A stretch of DNA of 64,000 bases. Origin: Streptomyces nymphaeiformis. GTDB lineage: Bacteria; Actinomycetota; Actinomycetes; Streptomycetales; Streptomycetaceae. Below are positions 18,196 to 26,498 of the stretch, piece after piece. The translations under genes were made by a program, and so were the position numbers. The notes beneath the pieces are model-generated. The model was not told the origin of the DNA and ran no database searches. It worked only from the letters and a program-made list of their open reading frames with translations. The stretch covers positions 806,001 to 870,000 of the forward strand of contig NZ_JACHJY010000002.1 of NCBI RefSeq assembly GCF_014203895.1, read 5' to 3'. The number at the start of each line of letters is the position of its first letter. Position 1 is the stretch's first letter.

Positions 18196-19407
18196 ATGGA
18201 CACCGCGTTGACCGACCCCTCCCGCCCCCACCGCGTCCCCTCCCCGTGGACGGTCCGCACGAGCACCCCGGACCCGTCGCGGCCGCGCGTCCTGGTCGCC
18301 GGCGGCGGCATCGGCGGTCTGGCCACCGCGCTCGCCCTGGGACGGCGAGGCCACGACGTACTCGTCCTGGAACAGCGGTCGGCCCTCACCGAGAGCGGCG
18401 CGGGCGTCCGGCTGGCCCCCCGGGACTTCCGGCTCCTGCACGCGCTGGGCGTCGGGAACGCCGTACGGGAACGGTCGCTGACACTCGACGCGTTCCACGT
18501 CCGGGACGGCTCGACCGGGGAACTGCTCACCGCGGCGAAGCTGCCCACCCGCGGCCGGCCCTCCTCCCCGGCACACGCGACGGCCCACCGGCTGGACGTG
18601 TACGAGCCCCTGCTGGAGGCGTGCTGGGAGCTGGACTCCGTACGACTGCACACCGACAGCCGCGTCATCGGCCACACCCGGCAAGGAGGGACGGTACGCG
18701 CGCTCCTTGCCGACGGGCGCACCGTGACCGGCGACGCCCTGATCCTCACGGACGGCGCCCGCCCCGGCGTCCACCACGACGACGCGCAACCAGGCCGCGG
18801 TGTCCCCGGGGAACGGCTCGCCGTGTACCGCACGATCGTCCCCATGGACGCGGTCGCCGACCGGTGGCAGCAGAGCGCCGCCGTCTGCTGGGTGGGAGGG
18901 GACTGGCACCTCTCGCACTACCCGCTGCCCGACTACCGCTACCTGAACCTCACCGCGACCCGGCACCACCACACCGGCGACAGCCTCCACGGCACCCGGG
19001 TGGACCCGGACGAGGTCCTCGGCGCGTTTCCCGGGATCGCGGCCGCCGCCCGCGACGTCCTCACCACGGGCAGACACTGGCGGGCGCTGACACTCCCCGC
19101 CCGCCCGCCTGCCGCGGACCGGGCGCCCGGCCGGATCGCGCGGGTCGGCGACAGCGGGCAGGAGGCGCACCGTCCGGAGACCAGCTGCCTGCACCAGGCG
19201 CTGGAGGACGCCGTCGCGCTCGGCGACTCCTGGGACGCCTCGGGCACCGGTGTCCACGCGTGGCTCGCCGCTTACGACGCCCGGCGCGCCGAACGAGTGC
19301 GGCACAGCGGCACGGAGCACACCTCCCGCCACCGGCAGGGCCACTGCGCGGACGACCTGACTCTCGTCGACCACGTCCTGTCCAAGGACTTCGCCGGCTC
19401 GTGCTGA
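18196..19407 (+). CDS. FAD-dependent monooxygenase-like protein (salicylate hydroxylase type)
   Basis: This 403-residue flavoprotein starts 12 bases after the AfsA-like gene. The dinucleotide-binding GGGIGGLATALALGRRGHDV lies at residues 35-54 and the aromatic-hydroxylase fold follows. The second FAD motif, usually GDAAH-P---GQG, reads GDSGQEAHRPETSCLHQALEDA instead (about 320-340). This is an insertion-bearing variant, and FAD or substrate chemistry may differ. Position suggests tailoring of the butyrolactone or of the cyclitol made by the convergent operon. Either is inference. Confidence 0.78.
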   Translation: MDTALTDPSRPHRVPSPWTVRTSTPDPSRPRVLVAGGGIGGLATALALGRRGHDVLVLEQRSALTESGAGVRLAPRDFRLLHALGVGNAVRERSLTLDAFHVRDGSTGELLTAAKLPTRGRPSSPAHATAHRLDVYEPLLEACWELDSVRLHTDSRVIGHTRQGGTVRALLADGRTVTGDALILTDGARPGVHHDDAQPGRGVPGERLAVYRTIVPMDAVADRWQQSAAVCWVGGDWHLSHYPLPDYRYLNLTATRHHHTGDSLHGTRVDPDEVLGAFPGIAAAARDVLTTGRHWRALTLPARPPAADRAPGRIARVGDSGQEAHRPETSCLHQALEDAVALGDSWDASGTGVHAWLAAYDARRAERVRHSGTEHTSRHRQGHCADDLTLVDHVLSKDFAGSC

Positions 19408-19495
19408 ACGCCACCGGCCCCGGACGGCGCACGGGTCCGTACGGACACCGGCCCCGTCCGCACGCACCGGGCGCCGCCTCGGGACCAGGCCGCGA

Positions 19496-19546
19496 TCGGA
19501 CCCGGCATCGGACCCGGCATCGGACCCGGCATCGGACCCGGCATCA
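19496..19546. repeat. Four tandem copies of a 12-bp unit
   Basis: ATCGGACCCGGC is repeated four times head to tail with a partial fifth copy, right between the convergent flavoprotein and dehydrogenase genes. It could be simple slippage or part of the transcription-end region. Confidence 0.85.
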
Positions 19547-20614
19547 GCCCCGAGGAGCGGCCTCGACCAGGACCTTCCCCGGCGGATCCGTCCGGCCCGC
19601 CGCGATGTCCATGACGAAGTCCGGGAATTCGCCCAGGGTGATGCGCCGCGAGACCAGCCGGTGCAGCGGAAAGGCCTCCGGGTGCTCCGCGCGCAGCCTG
19701 AAGCCCTCCTCGTAGTCCTCCTTGAAGCACCCGTACGCGCCCGACACACCGAGCCGCTTTCCGGCGTGGTCCACCCACGTGAGGAGTTCACCCCGACGGA
19801 CGGCGTCGACGTCCACCGGGCCCCCGGGGAACCGGTCGCCCTTCCGGGTCCCGCCGTAGACGAGCACGACCGCCCCGTCGCGGGCCATCCGACCCGCCGT
19901 CTCCAGCAGTTCCGCGGTGGCCACCGTCGGCGCGACGACGACCACGTCGAACGCGCCGGGGTACGCCCCCGCCTGCGCCAGCGGACGGATCTCGTCCGAG
20001 GCGAGGATGCCCTGCTCACAGGCGAAGACACGCCGGGCCTCGCCGCGGTTGAACACCGTGACCGACGCCCCCAGATGACGGGCGTACAGGGCGAACATCA
20101 GCCCCGCGCAGCCGGCGCCGACGATCCCGACCTGCTTGCCCGCGAGGGAGTCGAGCCGGGTGAGTTCGAGCAGCTTGCGCAGCGCGTGCACGATGCAGGC
20201 GAACGGCTCCGGCATCCAGACGTCCCCGCCGTCGTACGGCCCGGGGACCCGCACGACGGCCTGCTCCAGCTCCTCCTTCGAGCCCCGTACGAACACGTAC
20301 TCGGCGAAACCGGTGGTGCGGCGGGGAGTGATGTTCGGATTGAGCGTGACGGTGTCGCCCGCCGCGAATCCGCTGCCGGACCCCGCGAAGAAGACGGATC
20401 CCACGAGCTCGTGACCGAACAGCGGCCCCCGGTCCTCGGGGACGTCGCGCGAGCCGAGGATCTCCTTGACGTCGGCGCGGCAGATGCCCATGTGATCGGG
20501 CCTGATGACGACGGTGTCGTCCCCGAGCACGTCGTGCGGGAAGGCGCACGCGCCGAAGCTCACCACGCCGTTGCTCAGCCTGGTCGTCTCGTACGTCGAC
20601 AGAACGGTGGACAT
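19544..20614 (-). CDS. Medium-chain (zinc-type) dehydrogenase, cyclitol operon
   Basis: This 356-residue MDR-family oxidoreductase has catalytic-metal ligands GICRADV and FGHE in the N-terminal half. The Rossmann motif GIVGAGCAGLMFALYAR lies near residues 172-190. The structural-zinc cysteine loop is absent, as in many cyclitol and polyol dehydrogenases. AAGGAG ends inside the preceding gene, one base from it. It is the last of six coupled genes starting with a valiolone-type cyclase. The likely role is oxidation or reduction of a hydroxyl on the C7 cyclitol. Confidence 0.85.
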   Translation of the reverse strand: MSTVLSTYETTRLSNGVVSFGACAFPHDVLGDDTVVIRPDHMGICRADVKEILGSRDVPEDRGPLFGHELVGSVFFAGSGSGFAAGDTVTLNPNITPRRTTGFAEYVFVRGSKEELEQAVVRVPGPYDGGDVWMPEPFACIVHALRKLLELTRLDSLAGKQVGIVGAGCAGLMFALYARHLGASVTVFNRGEARRVFACEQGILASDEIRPLAQAGAYPGAFDVVVVAPTVATAELLETAGRMARDGAVVLVYGGTRKGDRFPGGPVDVDAVRRGELLTWVDHAGKRLGVSGAYGCFKEDYEEGFRLRAEHPEAFPLHRLVSRRITLGEFPDFVMDIAAGRTDPPGKVLVEAAPRG

Positions 20615-20615
20615 G

Positions 20616-21455
20616 TCAGCTCCTTGGATGGTCCGGGACGGTGGCCGGCAGATCCGCCCGCCCGGCGCGGGCACGCCCGATGTCGAGGGCGAGGCGACCG
20701 AGGTCGCCGTCGCGGTAGTCGTTCTCCAGGACCAGCGCCCCGGGAGGCGCGCCCGCGTGGGCGAGGAGCGCGGCCAGGGCCTCCCACACCCCGCCGTCCC
20801 CGTCCCCGAGCAGCTCGTGGCCCACGATGCCGCCGGTGCCGTCCTTGAGGTGGACCTGCGGCGCGATCCACGGGTGCGTCGCCTCGATCAGCGCCAGGAC
20901 GTCGACCCCGTACACCCGCGGGTTGTACGTGTCGAGCACCAGCCGGAAGCAGGGGGCGGCCACCTGCTCCACGAGGGCCCGCGCGGCGGCGGGTTGCAGG
21001 GCGTTCTCGCTGGCCAGGAGCAGTCCGCGCGCGTCGGCCTCCCGTGCCGCCCAGGCCAGGACGGCCGCGGTGCGCCTCAGGTCGTCCGGGCCGTCGATGG
21101 CGCTGCGGCGGAAGCTGGGGGCGAACGCCAGGGGCACGCCCAGGGCCCGGGCCGTGTCCAGGACGCGGACCAGGACGCGCCGGGCGCGCAGCGCGTCCCG
21201 GCTGCCGGCCGGCGCCGTGAGCCCGATGTCGTTGAGGGTGTTGCCCGCGACCCCGAGCAGCTCCACGCCGTGCGTGGCACTGTCGTCGCGGAGCCGGTCG
21301 ATGGTGCCCGGAGCGTCGAGCCACGGCCCCCGGCCCGGTCCGCCGAGGTCGAGCTGGAGGCCGTCGGCGCCCGCCCGCCGGGCCAGCGCGGCGGCGCCGA
21401 AGTGGTCCCCCGGCAGCCGCCAGCCGGCGAGTCCCACCCGGGGGGACCGGGTCAC
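20616..21455 (-). CDS. TIM-barrel sugar isomerase/epimerase-like protein, cyclitol operon
   Basis: This 279-residue protein has the xylose-isomerase-like fold. Candidate metal ligands occur in the expected order: Glu in ASENAL, Asp in LDTYNP, His in QVHLKDG and Glu in LENDYRDGD. A GTG start overlaps the upstream SDR stop (GTGA), so the two are translationally coupled. Within this operon it would fit the C2 epimerisation that follows phosphorylation of 2-epi-5-epi-valiolone in other pathways. That assignment is inferred from context, and a dehydratase or isomerase role is also possible. Confidence 0.8.
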   Translation of the reverse strand: MTRSPRVGLAGWRLPGDHFGAAALARRAGADGLQLDLGGPGRGPWLDAPGTIDRLRDDSATHGVELLGVAGNTLNDIGLTAPAGSRDALRARRVLVRVLDTARALGVPLAFAPSFRRSAIDGPDDLRRTAAVLAWAAREADARGLLLASENALQPAAARALVEQVAAPCFRLVLDTYNPRVYGVDVLALIEATHPWIAPQVHLKDGTGGIVGHELLGDGDGGVWEALAALLAHAGAPPGALVLENDYRDGDLGRLALDIGRARAGRADLPATVPDHPRS

Positions 21456-22243
21456 GACGCCGTCCGCGCGGCAAGGGCACGGCTCTGGGAGACCGGCATC
21501 CCCTCGCCGACCGGACGCCAGGTGCCGGAGGCGTCGACCACGAGGTGCGCGCCGTGCAGTCCGGCACCCGACGTCGCCGCCAGCTCGCGGGCCAGCGGCC
21601 CGAAACCGGCCGGTGTCATGTAGGCGCTGTAGTCGAAGTCCTCGGGGCGGCGGCGCCGGATCCCGGGGGTGTCGACCATGCCGGCGGGAAGGGCCTGGAC
21701 GATGCGCAGGGCCTCCCCGTCGGGCGACTGGGCGCTCTCCTCCTGGGCGACGGAGTCGAGCAGCGCCGAGGCGGCGGCCTTCGAGGCGGCGTACCCGGAC
21801 CGGCCGGGACCGGCGTTGTAGACGACCTCGGAGGAGATCCCGAGGAACACGCCGGGGGAGTCGGGGCGGCGCAGCGCCGGGAGCGTCCGGTCCAGCGTCA
21901 GCCACAGGCCGTGCAGGTTGACGTCGATCTGGCGGCGCCACTCGGCCACGTCACAGTCCCGGAACAGGGCGCGCCCGGCGCCGTAGTGGACCGCCGAGTA
22001 GCAGACGGCGTAGAGGGGCTGTGCCGCCGCCTCGTCCAGGGCCTCGACGACCCGGTCGGGGTCCGTGAGGTCCGCGGACCTCCAGCGCAGCCGGCCGGCA
22101 CCGGGGCCGGCCGGGGCGGACCTGCTGAGCACCGTCACGTCGAGGCCGGCGTCGGCCCAGGCGTCGGCGACGCCGCGGCCGATGCCAGTGGAGCCGCCGA
22201 CCACCAGCGCGCGGCGGTCGTTCTGACCTTGTGCTGTCACCAT
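21452..22243 (-). CDS. Short-chain dehydrogenase/reductase, cyclitol operon
   Basis: This 263-residue SDR has the cofactor motif GGSTGIGRG near residues 17-25. A normal NAG-like strand is replaced by YSAVHYGAG. The active site has Ser in GISSEVVYN and Tyr-x-x-x-Lys in GYAASKAA. The start overlaps the previous gene's stop; a GTG one codon later is equally possible. It probably reduces or oxidises a cyclitol keto group, analogous in position to AcbN-type reductases of acarbose pathways. Confidence 0.85.
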   Translation of the reverse strand: MVTAQGQNDRRALVVGGSTGIGRGVADAWADAGLDVTVLSRSAPAGPGAGRLRWRSADLTDPDRVVEALDEAAAQPLYAVCYSAVHYGAGRALFRDCDVAEWRRQIDVNLHGLWLTLDRTLPALRRPDSPGVFLGISSEVVYNAGPGRSGYAASKAAASALLDSVAQEESAQSPDGEALRIVQALPAGMVDTPGIRRRRPEDFDYSAYMTPAGFGPLARELAATSGAGLHGAHLVVDASGTWRPVGEGMPVSQSRALAARTAS

Positions 22244-23388
22244 TTCTCCCTGGGTGGGGCCGGTGCCGGGGCGAAGCGCACGGCGAGTTTGAGGAGCCGG
22301 TTGCCGTCGACGGTCCGTCGGCGGCCGGCCGCGAGGCCGTTCATGATGCGGGCGGCCTCGGCGGGCTCCACGACGTGGGTGACCAGGTCGCGGTAGAGCT
22401 CCGGGTGCTGCCACAGTTCGGCGGCCGCCTCCAGGAGGTGGCCGTTGCCCACGCCGCGGTGGCCGGTCAGCCGGACGCGCCGGCCCTCGGCCGTGGTCGC
22501 CTCGGTGAACACCGCCGGCACGGGGCGCCCGGCACAGTTGGCGGCCCGTACGGCGGCGAGGTCGACCCCGGGCAGGAGGGCGCTGGCGGCGCCCGGCGGG
22601 AGGCCGCCGAACAGGTCGACGGTCAGGTTGCCGCCGCCTCCGAGCCGCAGTGCGGAGGCGAGGGCATCCAGGGTCCCGTCGCGCGGGGTGGCCAGCAGGG
22701 CGGCCGTGGGCCCGTCGCCGAGCGGCGGCAGCCCGCCCGGGGCCTCTCCGCCCACCGCCTCCGTGCCGGTGACGGGGTGCCGTTCGCTCCACCGCCGTCC
22801 CTCGGGCGTGTGGTGCACGAGCAGGACGCGGACGCCTGTCCCGAGCAGGCCGCGGGCGGCGCGTACGGCGAGCTGGCCGATGTTCCCGTCGCCGTACACG
22901 ACCAGGGTGCGCGGGCGGGCCGCCGCGAGCAGGCCGAGGGCGTACCGTACGGCCGCCAGCGGTTCGACGAGGGTGCCCAGTTCGGCGTCGGGTACCTGCT
23001 CCAGCGGGACGACGAGGCCGCCGCGCACTGCTGTGGCGGGGATGAGGGTGAACTCCTGGAGCAGCCCGTCGACGTTGTGCCCGAGCAGGAACGACGGGTC
23101 GTCCCCGTGGGTCGGGTTGACGACGACGGGGGTGCCGGGCGCCAGGGAGGCGGGGATGCCCGGGCCGGCGGCGACCACCCGGACGACGCCCTCGTGGCCG
23201 ATGACGGGCGCCGGGTCGTCGCGCAGCCCGCGCAGCATCTGGATGTCCGTCCCGCACAGCCCCGCCACCGGGGTGGTCACCAGCAGTTCGCCCGGGGAGG
23301 GGTACGGGGTGGGGCGCAGCCGCAGGTGGACCTTCCCCGCCTCGCGGACGAGCGCCCGGTGGCCGGGAAGGTCCCTCGGCGCCGTCAT
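22237..23388 (-). CDS. Medium-chain dehydrogenase, cyclitol operon (second copy)
   Basis: This 383-residue MDR protein has GLCGTDIQML and IGHEG as catalytic-zinc ligands near residues 43 and 63. The Rossmann region is VVYGDGNIGQLAVRAARG and there is no structural-zinc loop. The ATG overlaps the kinase stop (ATGA). It resembles polyol or cyclitol dehydrogenases and differs clearly from the other MDR gene of the operon, so two distinct oxidoreduction steps are likely. The open frame continues upstream on the same strand, but the coupled ATG and the start of the MDR fold set the beginning. Confidence 0.83.
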   Translation of the reverse strand: MTAPRDLPGHRALVREAGKVHLRLRPTPYPSPGELLVTTPVAGLCGTDIQMLRGLRDDPAPVIGHEGVVRVVAAGPGIPASLAPGTPVVVNPTHGDDPSFLLGHNVDGLLQEFTLIPATAVRGGLVVPLEQVPDAELGTLVEPLAAVRYALGLLAAARPRTLVVYGDGNIGQLAVRAARGLLGTGVRVLLVHHTPEGRRWSERHPVTGTEAVGGEAPGGLPPLGDGPTAALLATPRDGTLDALASALRLGGGGNLTVDLFGGLPPGAASALLPGVDLAAVRAANCAGRPVPAVFTEATTAEGRRVRLTGHRGVGNGHLLEAAAELWQHPELYRDLVTHVVEPAEAARIMNGLAAGRRRTVDGNRLLKLAVRFAPAPAPPREKW

Positions 23389-24449
23389 GCCGCCGCTCCG
23401 GAGGACGCGGACACGCCCGCGACCGTCACTCCGGCGCGGGTCGCGATCCCCGCGCCCACCAGGCCGTCGGCCTCCCCGGGGGCGGTGACGGTGATGCGCC
23501 GCTCCCACCAGTCGGGGGTGTGCTCGCTGGTCAGGTACAGCCCCTGCCGGGCGAGGGACGTCAGCAGGGCGCGCCGGTAGTGGTCGCCGAGGCCGTGCAC
23601 GACGCCGCCGGTCAGGATCGCCTCGTCGATCTCGGGATCGAGGCACAGGGCGGTGCGCAGGACGTCCGCGACGGGAGCGGTGACCGCGTCGAGGAGTTCG
23701 CCCGCGAGGGCGTCCCGCTCGTCGAGGGCCCCGCGCAGTGCTTCCTCGAAACCGAGGCCGCCGGCCGTCAGGGCGCCGAGCCGGGAGTGCGACCAGCGGC
23801 TCGGCTCCCGCTCCTTGAGGACGCCTGCGGCCCGCGCGATGCCGGGGCCGGAGGAGTACGCCGCCAGGTGCCCGGGCTTCCCGCAGTCGCAGGTCGCCTC
23901 GAGCGGCCGTCCGGCCAGTTCCGCGTGGGCCGGCAGGTGGCCGATCTCGCCCTGCAGCCCGCTGCTGTCCACCGGGATCAGGCCCCGCCGCCGGTCGATG
24001 ACGCGGCAGGCGATGCCCGAGCTGACGGTGGCCAGCAGGATCTTGCGGTGCGCGCCGCGGCCGGGATGCGCGGCGGCGTGCAGCAGCGCGGCCGTGACGT
24101 CGTTGACGATGTGCCAGTCGACGTCGCGGCGCCGGGCCGTGAGCGCCGCCCGCAGGTCGTACGGCTTGCTGTGCTCGCCCCACAGGGGCGCGGAGGCGTA
24201 GACGAGGCCGGAGCGGTGGTCGAGCGCGGCGCCGAAGGAGACGCCGGCCACGGCGCCCGGTGTCTTGGGCACCGCGTCGCACAGGTCCTTGACCATCATG
24301 GCCCGCAGCTCGGCGACGTCGGCGCGGGGGAAGCGCCTGAAGCTGGGGGAGGGGCGCGAGGTGCGGGCGCGCAGCTCGCCCCCGGGTAGCCACCACGCCT
24401 GGCGGATGTGGGTACCGCCGACGTCGAAGACGGTGACGGCGGCGCTCAT
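23385..24449 (-). CDS. ROK-family cyclitol kinase
   Basis: This 354-residue ROK kinase has phosphate-binding FDVGGTHIRQA at its N-terminus, the catalytic Asp in VNDVTAALL and GEIGHLP as the ROK His/Glu segment. A CDCG-x-x-GH zinc-like motif lies near residue 178, where the usual third Cys is replaced by His. It starts by ATGA overlap with the upstream cyclase. In acarbose and validamycin-type pathways a kinase of this kind phosphorylates the C7 alcohol of the cyclase product; the same is inferred here. A plain glucokinase role is less likely given the operon. Confidence 0.84.
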   Translation of the reverse strand: MSAAVTVFDVGGTHIRQAWWLPGGELRARTSRPSPSFRRFPRADVAELRAMMVKDLCDAVPKTPGAVAGVSFGAALDHRSGLVYASAPLWGEHSKPYDLRAALTARRRDVDWHIVNDVTAALLHAAAHPGRGAHRKILLATVSSGIACRVIDRRRGLIPVDSSGLQGEIGHLPAHAELAGRPLEATCDCGKPGHLAAYSSGPGIARAAGVLKEREPSRWSHSRLGALTAGGLGFEEALRGALDERDALAGELLDAVTAPVADVLRTALCLDPEIDEAILTGGVVHGLGDHYRRALLTSLARQGLYLTSEHTPDWWERRITVTAPGEADGLVGAGIATRAGVTVAGVSASSGAAA

Positions 24450-25669
24450 ATCGCGGCGCCGGCGAGCTCGCCGTTCCTGGTCGCCTTCCATCCGGTGACG
24501 AAGTCCAGCGCGCGGCCCAGCTCTTCCGGGGTGAGGTCGTTGGCGAAGACCACGGAGCCGATGCCCCGGGTGAGGGGCACGCGCTGGAGCCCGTCGCGGT
24601 GCTTGACCGCGTCTCCCAGGGCCTCTTCGAGGAGCTCGCGGGTGAAGGTGGGGTGGGCGACGGGCAGGCCCAGGTCCTGCATCAGCTTCAGTGCCCGGCC
24701 GGTGTCCTCCTGCGACAGGTGCCCGCGCAGGTGGGCGAGGGCGAGGCAGATCGCCATGTCGACGGCCACGGCCTCGCCGTGCAGCAGCGGGGGGTCGGCC
24801 CGCAGTTCCAGGGAGGGGCTGAAGGTGTGACCGTAGTCGACCGACCTCTCCAGGACCTGCTCCCAGAGGTTGGGCTCCAGCTCGTCGAGCATGCCGGAGA
24901 TCGCCCGGGACAGGACCTCGCTCACCGCGGAGCCGCAGCCGGCCAGGGTGTCGGCGGTGATGGTGCCGGCCGTGGCCTCCAGCAGGTCGAAGAGGGCGGC
25001 GTCTTTGACCAGCGCCATCTTGACGATCTCGGCCATGCCGTTGGCCACGTGCCGAGGGTCGATGGTACGCAGGAACTCGGGGTCGATCAGGGCGAGTTCC
25101 GGCGCGAAGTAGGAGCCCAGGCGGTTCTTGTGGTGACCGTAGTTGATCCCGGTCTTGACCCCGATGCCCGCATCGATCTGGCCGATCAGCGTGGTGGGGA
25201 CGCGGACGTAGGGCACGCCGCGGCGGTACATGCTCGCGGCGAAGCCGACGATGTCCAGGACGACGCCGCCGCCGACGGCGACGACCTTCTCGGCGCGGCG
25301 CAGGATCCCCATGCGCGACATGGCTTCGGTGACGAGGACGGCCTGTTCCAGGTACTTCGCCTCCTCGTCGCCCTGGACGACCTGCCAGGTCGCCTCGATC
25401 CGCCAGTGGGCGAAGTACGCCTCGAACCGGTCCCGGTAGAGCGCGTCGACGGCGGCGTCGATCACCACCAGGGAGCGGAAGGGCCGTCCCCAGCCGCCGC
25501 CGCAGGCGTGGGCGAGGGTGGGGTTCTCGGGGTCGAGCAGCCCGCGCACCATGCTGACGCTGTAGGCGACGGGCTGTTTGGCCCGGACGTTCCAGTGCAG
25601 CCCGGGGGGTTTGGGAAGGTCGGCAGTCGAATTCAGGCCGGCGGGCCGGGGCGTTGCGGTACCAGGCAT
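24446..25669 (-). CDS. Sugar phosphate cyclase, 2-epi-5-epi-valiolone synthase type
   Basis: This 407-residue cyclase turns a sugar phosphate, probably sedoheptulose 7-phosphate, into a C7 cyclitol. The nucleotide-binding VGGGVVLDIVGFAASMYRRG and the VPTTLIGQIDAGIGVKTG block are typical of dehydroquinate-synthase relatives. Zinc ligands are expected at Glu in NGMAEIVKMA, His in YGHTFSP and His in LLHGEAVAVDM. The N-terminal MVRGLLDPENPTL and the DEEAKYLE segment fit the valiolone-synthase branch rather than dehydroquinate synthase. GGAGG lies seven bases before the ATG. It is the first gene of the coupled operon, and MarR-like operator sequences lie in the 209-bp gap upstream. Product stereochemistry is inferred. 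Confidence 0.88.
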   Translation of the reverse strand: MPGTATPRPAGLNSTADLPKPPGLHWNVRAKQPVAYSVSMVRGLLDPENPTLAHACGGGWGRPFRSLVVIDAAVDALYRDRFEAYFAHWRIEATWQVVQGDEEAKYLEQAVLVTEAMSRMGILRRAEKVVAVGGGVVLDIVGFAASMYRRGVPYVRVPTTLIGQIDAGIGVKTGINYGHHKNRLGSYFAPELALIDPEFLRTIDPRHVANGMAEIVKMALVKDAALFDLLEATAGTITADTLAGCGSAVSEVLSRAISGMLDELEPNLWEQVLERSVDYGHTFSPSLELRADPPLLHGEAVAVDMAICLALAHLRGHLSQEDTGRALKLMQDLGLPVAHPTFTRELLEEALGDAVKHRDGLQRVPLTRGIGSVVFANDLTPEELGRALDFVTGWKATRNGELAGAAI

Positions 25670-25765
25670 GGCAGGACCTCCACGGGATCGATGGGGATCG
25701 ATGGGGACCAACGGCGGCAGACCGTCCGAAGAGGGTCGGCCATCGAGTTCGAACGCTAGGTCGTC

Positions 25766-25824
25766 ACATGAATGCATTTCAACGTGACCATGCTCACAGT
25801 GAATGCATTCAGATGCATGTAATT
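25766..25824. promoter_or_regulatory. Operator cluster between cyclase and MarR genes
   Basis: TGAATGCATTCA (25800-25811) is a perfect 12-bp palindrome. A second site, ATGAATGCATTTCA, lies at 25768-25781. On the minus strand TTACATGCATCTGAATGCAT is nearly identical to sequence before the exporter gene. A TTGAAA (-35 candidate) overlaps the second site, so a bound repressor would block the cyclase operon's promoter. Confidence 0.65.
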
Positions 25825-25878
25825 AGGTGAGCTGGAGCCAAGCCTCCGAGGCCTCGGGGGGCCGCGGACGGGGGAGGG

Positions 25879-26337
25879 TCAGTCCACCGGCATGGCCGGC
25901 GCGTACCGGAGCCGGGCGATGAGCGCGGCCGTGGAGTCGCTGACCGCGGCCGCGTCGAAGGTCTCGGCCAGTGCCTTCCGCAGGGTCTGCTCCGCCGCCC
26001 CGGCGACCTGCCGGCCCGCCTCGGTGACCTGCACGTCCACCCCGCGCTTGTCGTCGGCGGCGGAGCGGCGTGCGACCCACTCGGCCTCTTCGAGTCGGGC
26101 GACCATCCGGCTGACGGAGGGCTGGTTGGTGCCCAGTGCCCGCACGAGCTCGGAGATCCGAAGGGTGCCGTCCCGCCGCTCCGACAGGGAGAGCAGGAGC
26201 AGGAGTTCACCGGTGGAGACGCCGTGGTTGCGGGCCAGCCGCTTGCTGGCCGTCGAGTTGACCTGCTCCATCAGGCGGGCCAGCTGCCGCCAGAGGGCGA
26301 GTTCGTCCAGCTCGCCGCCGGGTCCCCAAGTCTCCAT
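25879..26337 (-). CDS. MarR-family regulator
   Basis: This 152-residue protein has a winged-helix domain: LRISELVRALGTNQPSVSRMV as the helix-turn-helix and DDKRGVDVQVTEAG as the wing. It sits between the cyclitol operon (same strand, downstream) and an MFS exporter (divergent). Shared palindromic sites on both sides make it the likely repressor of both. The ligand could be the pathway product. The start at 26337 lacks a strong ribosome site; an upstream in-frame start would add 30 basic residues. Confidence 0.86.
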   Translation of the reverse strand: METWGPGGELDELALWRQLARLMEQVNSTASKRLARNHGVSTGELLLLLSLSERRDGTLRISELVRALGTNQPSVSRMVARLEEAEWVARRSAADDKRGVDVQVTEAGRQVAGAAEQTLRKALAETFDAAAVSDSTAALIARLRYAPAMPVD

Positions 26338-26445
26338 CGGTGCGGCCCTTCGCTGAGTCTTGCCGGACGTTCTGTTCACCCGCTTGTCACGTCGCCCAGC
26401 GTAACTCCTTGCGCCGGTTGACCGCACCCTCGTGTTCGTTCATCA

Positions 26446-26470
26446 TTTACATGCAACTGAATGCATCTGA
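26446..26470. promoter_or_regulatory. MarR-type operator before the MFS exporter
   Basis: TTACATGCAACTGAATGCAT matches 19 of 20 positions of the minus-strand sequence in the cyclase/MarR gap. The TGAATGCATCTGA core is a near-palindrome. It lies 30-50 bases before the exporter's start codon, overlapping its leader. Confidence 0.65.
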
Positions 26471-26498
26471 AAGTGCTCCCCAGAAAGGCTCGGTCACC

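Noticed and set aside
19496..19546. Short CRISPR array
   Set aside because: The 12-bp units follow one another without spacers, so this is a tandem repeat.
17364..19715. 783-codon plus-strand open frame
   Set aside because: Runs through both the AfsA-like and flavoprotein genes in another frame; Arg/Pro-rich and not a protein.
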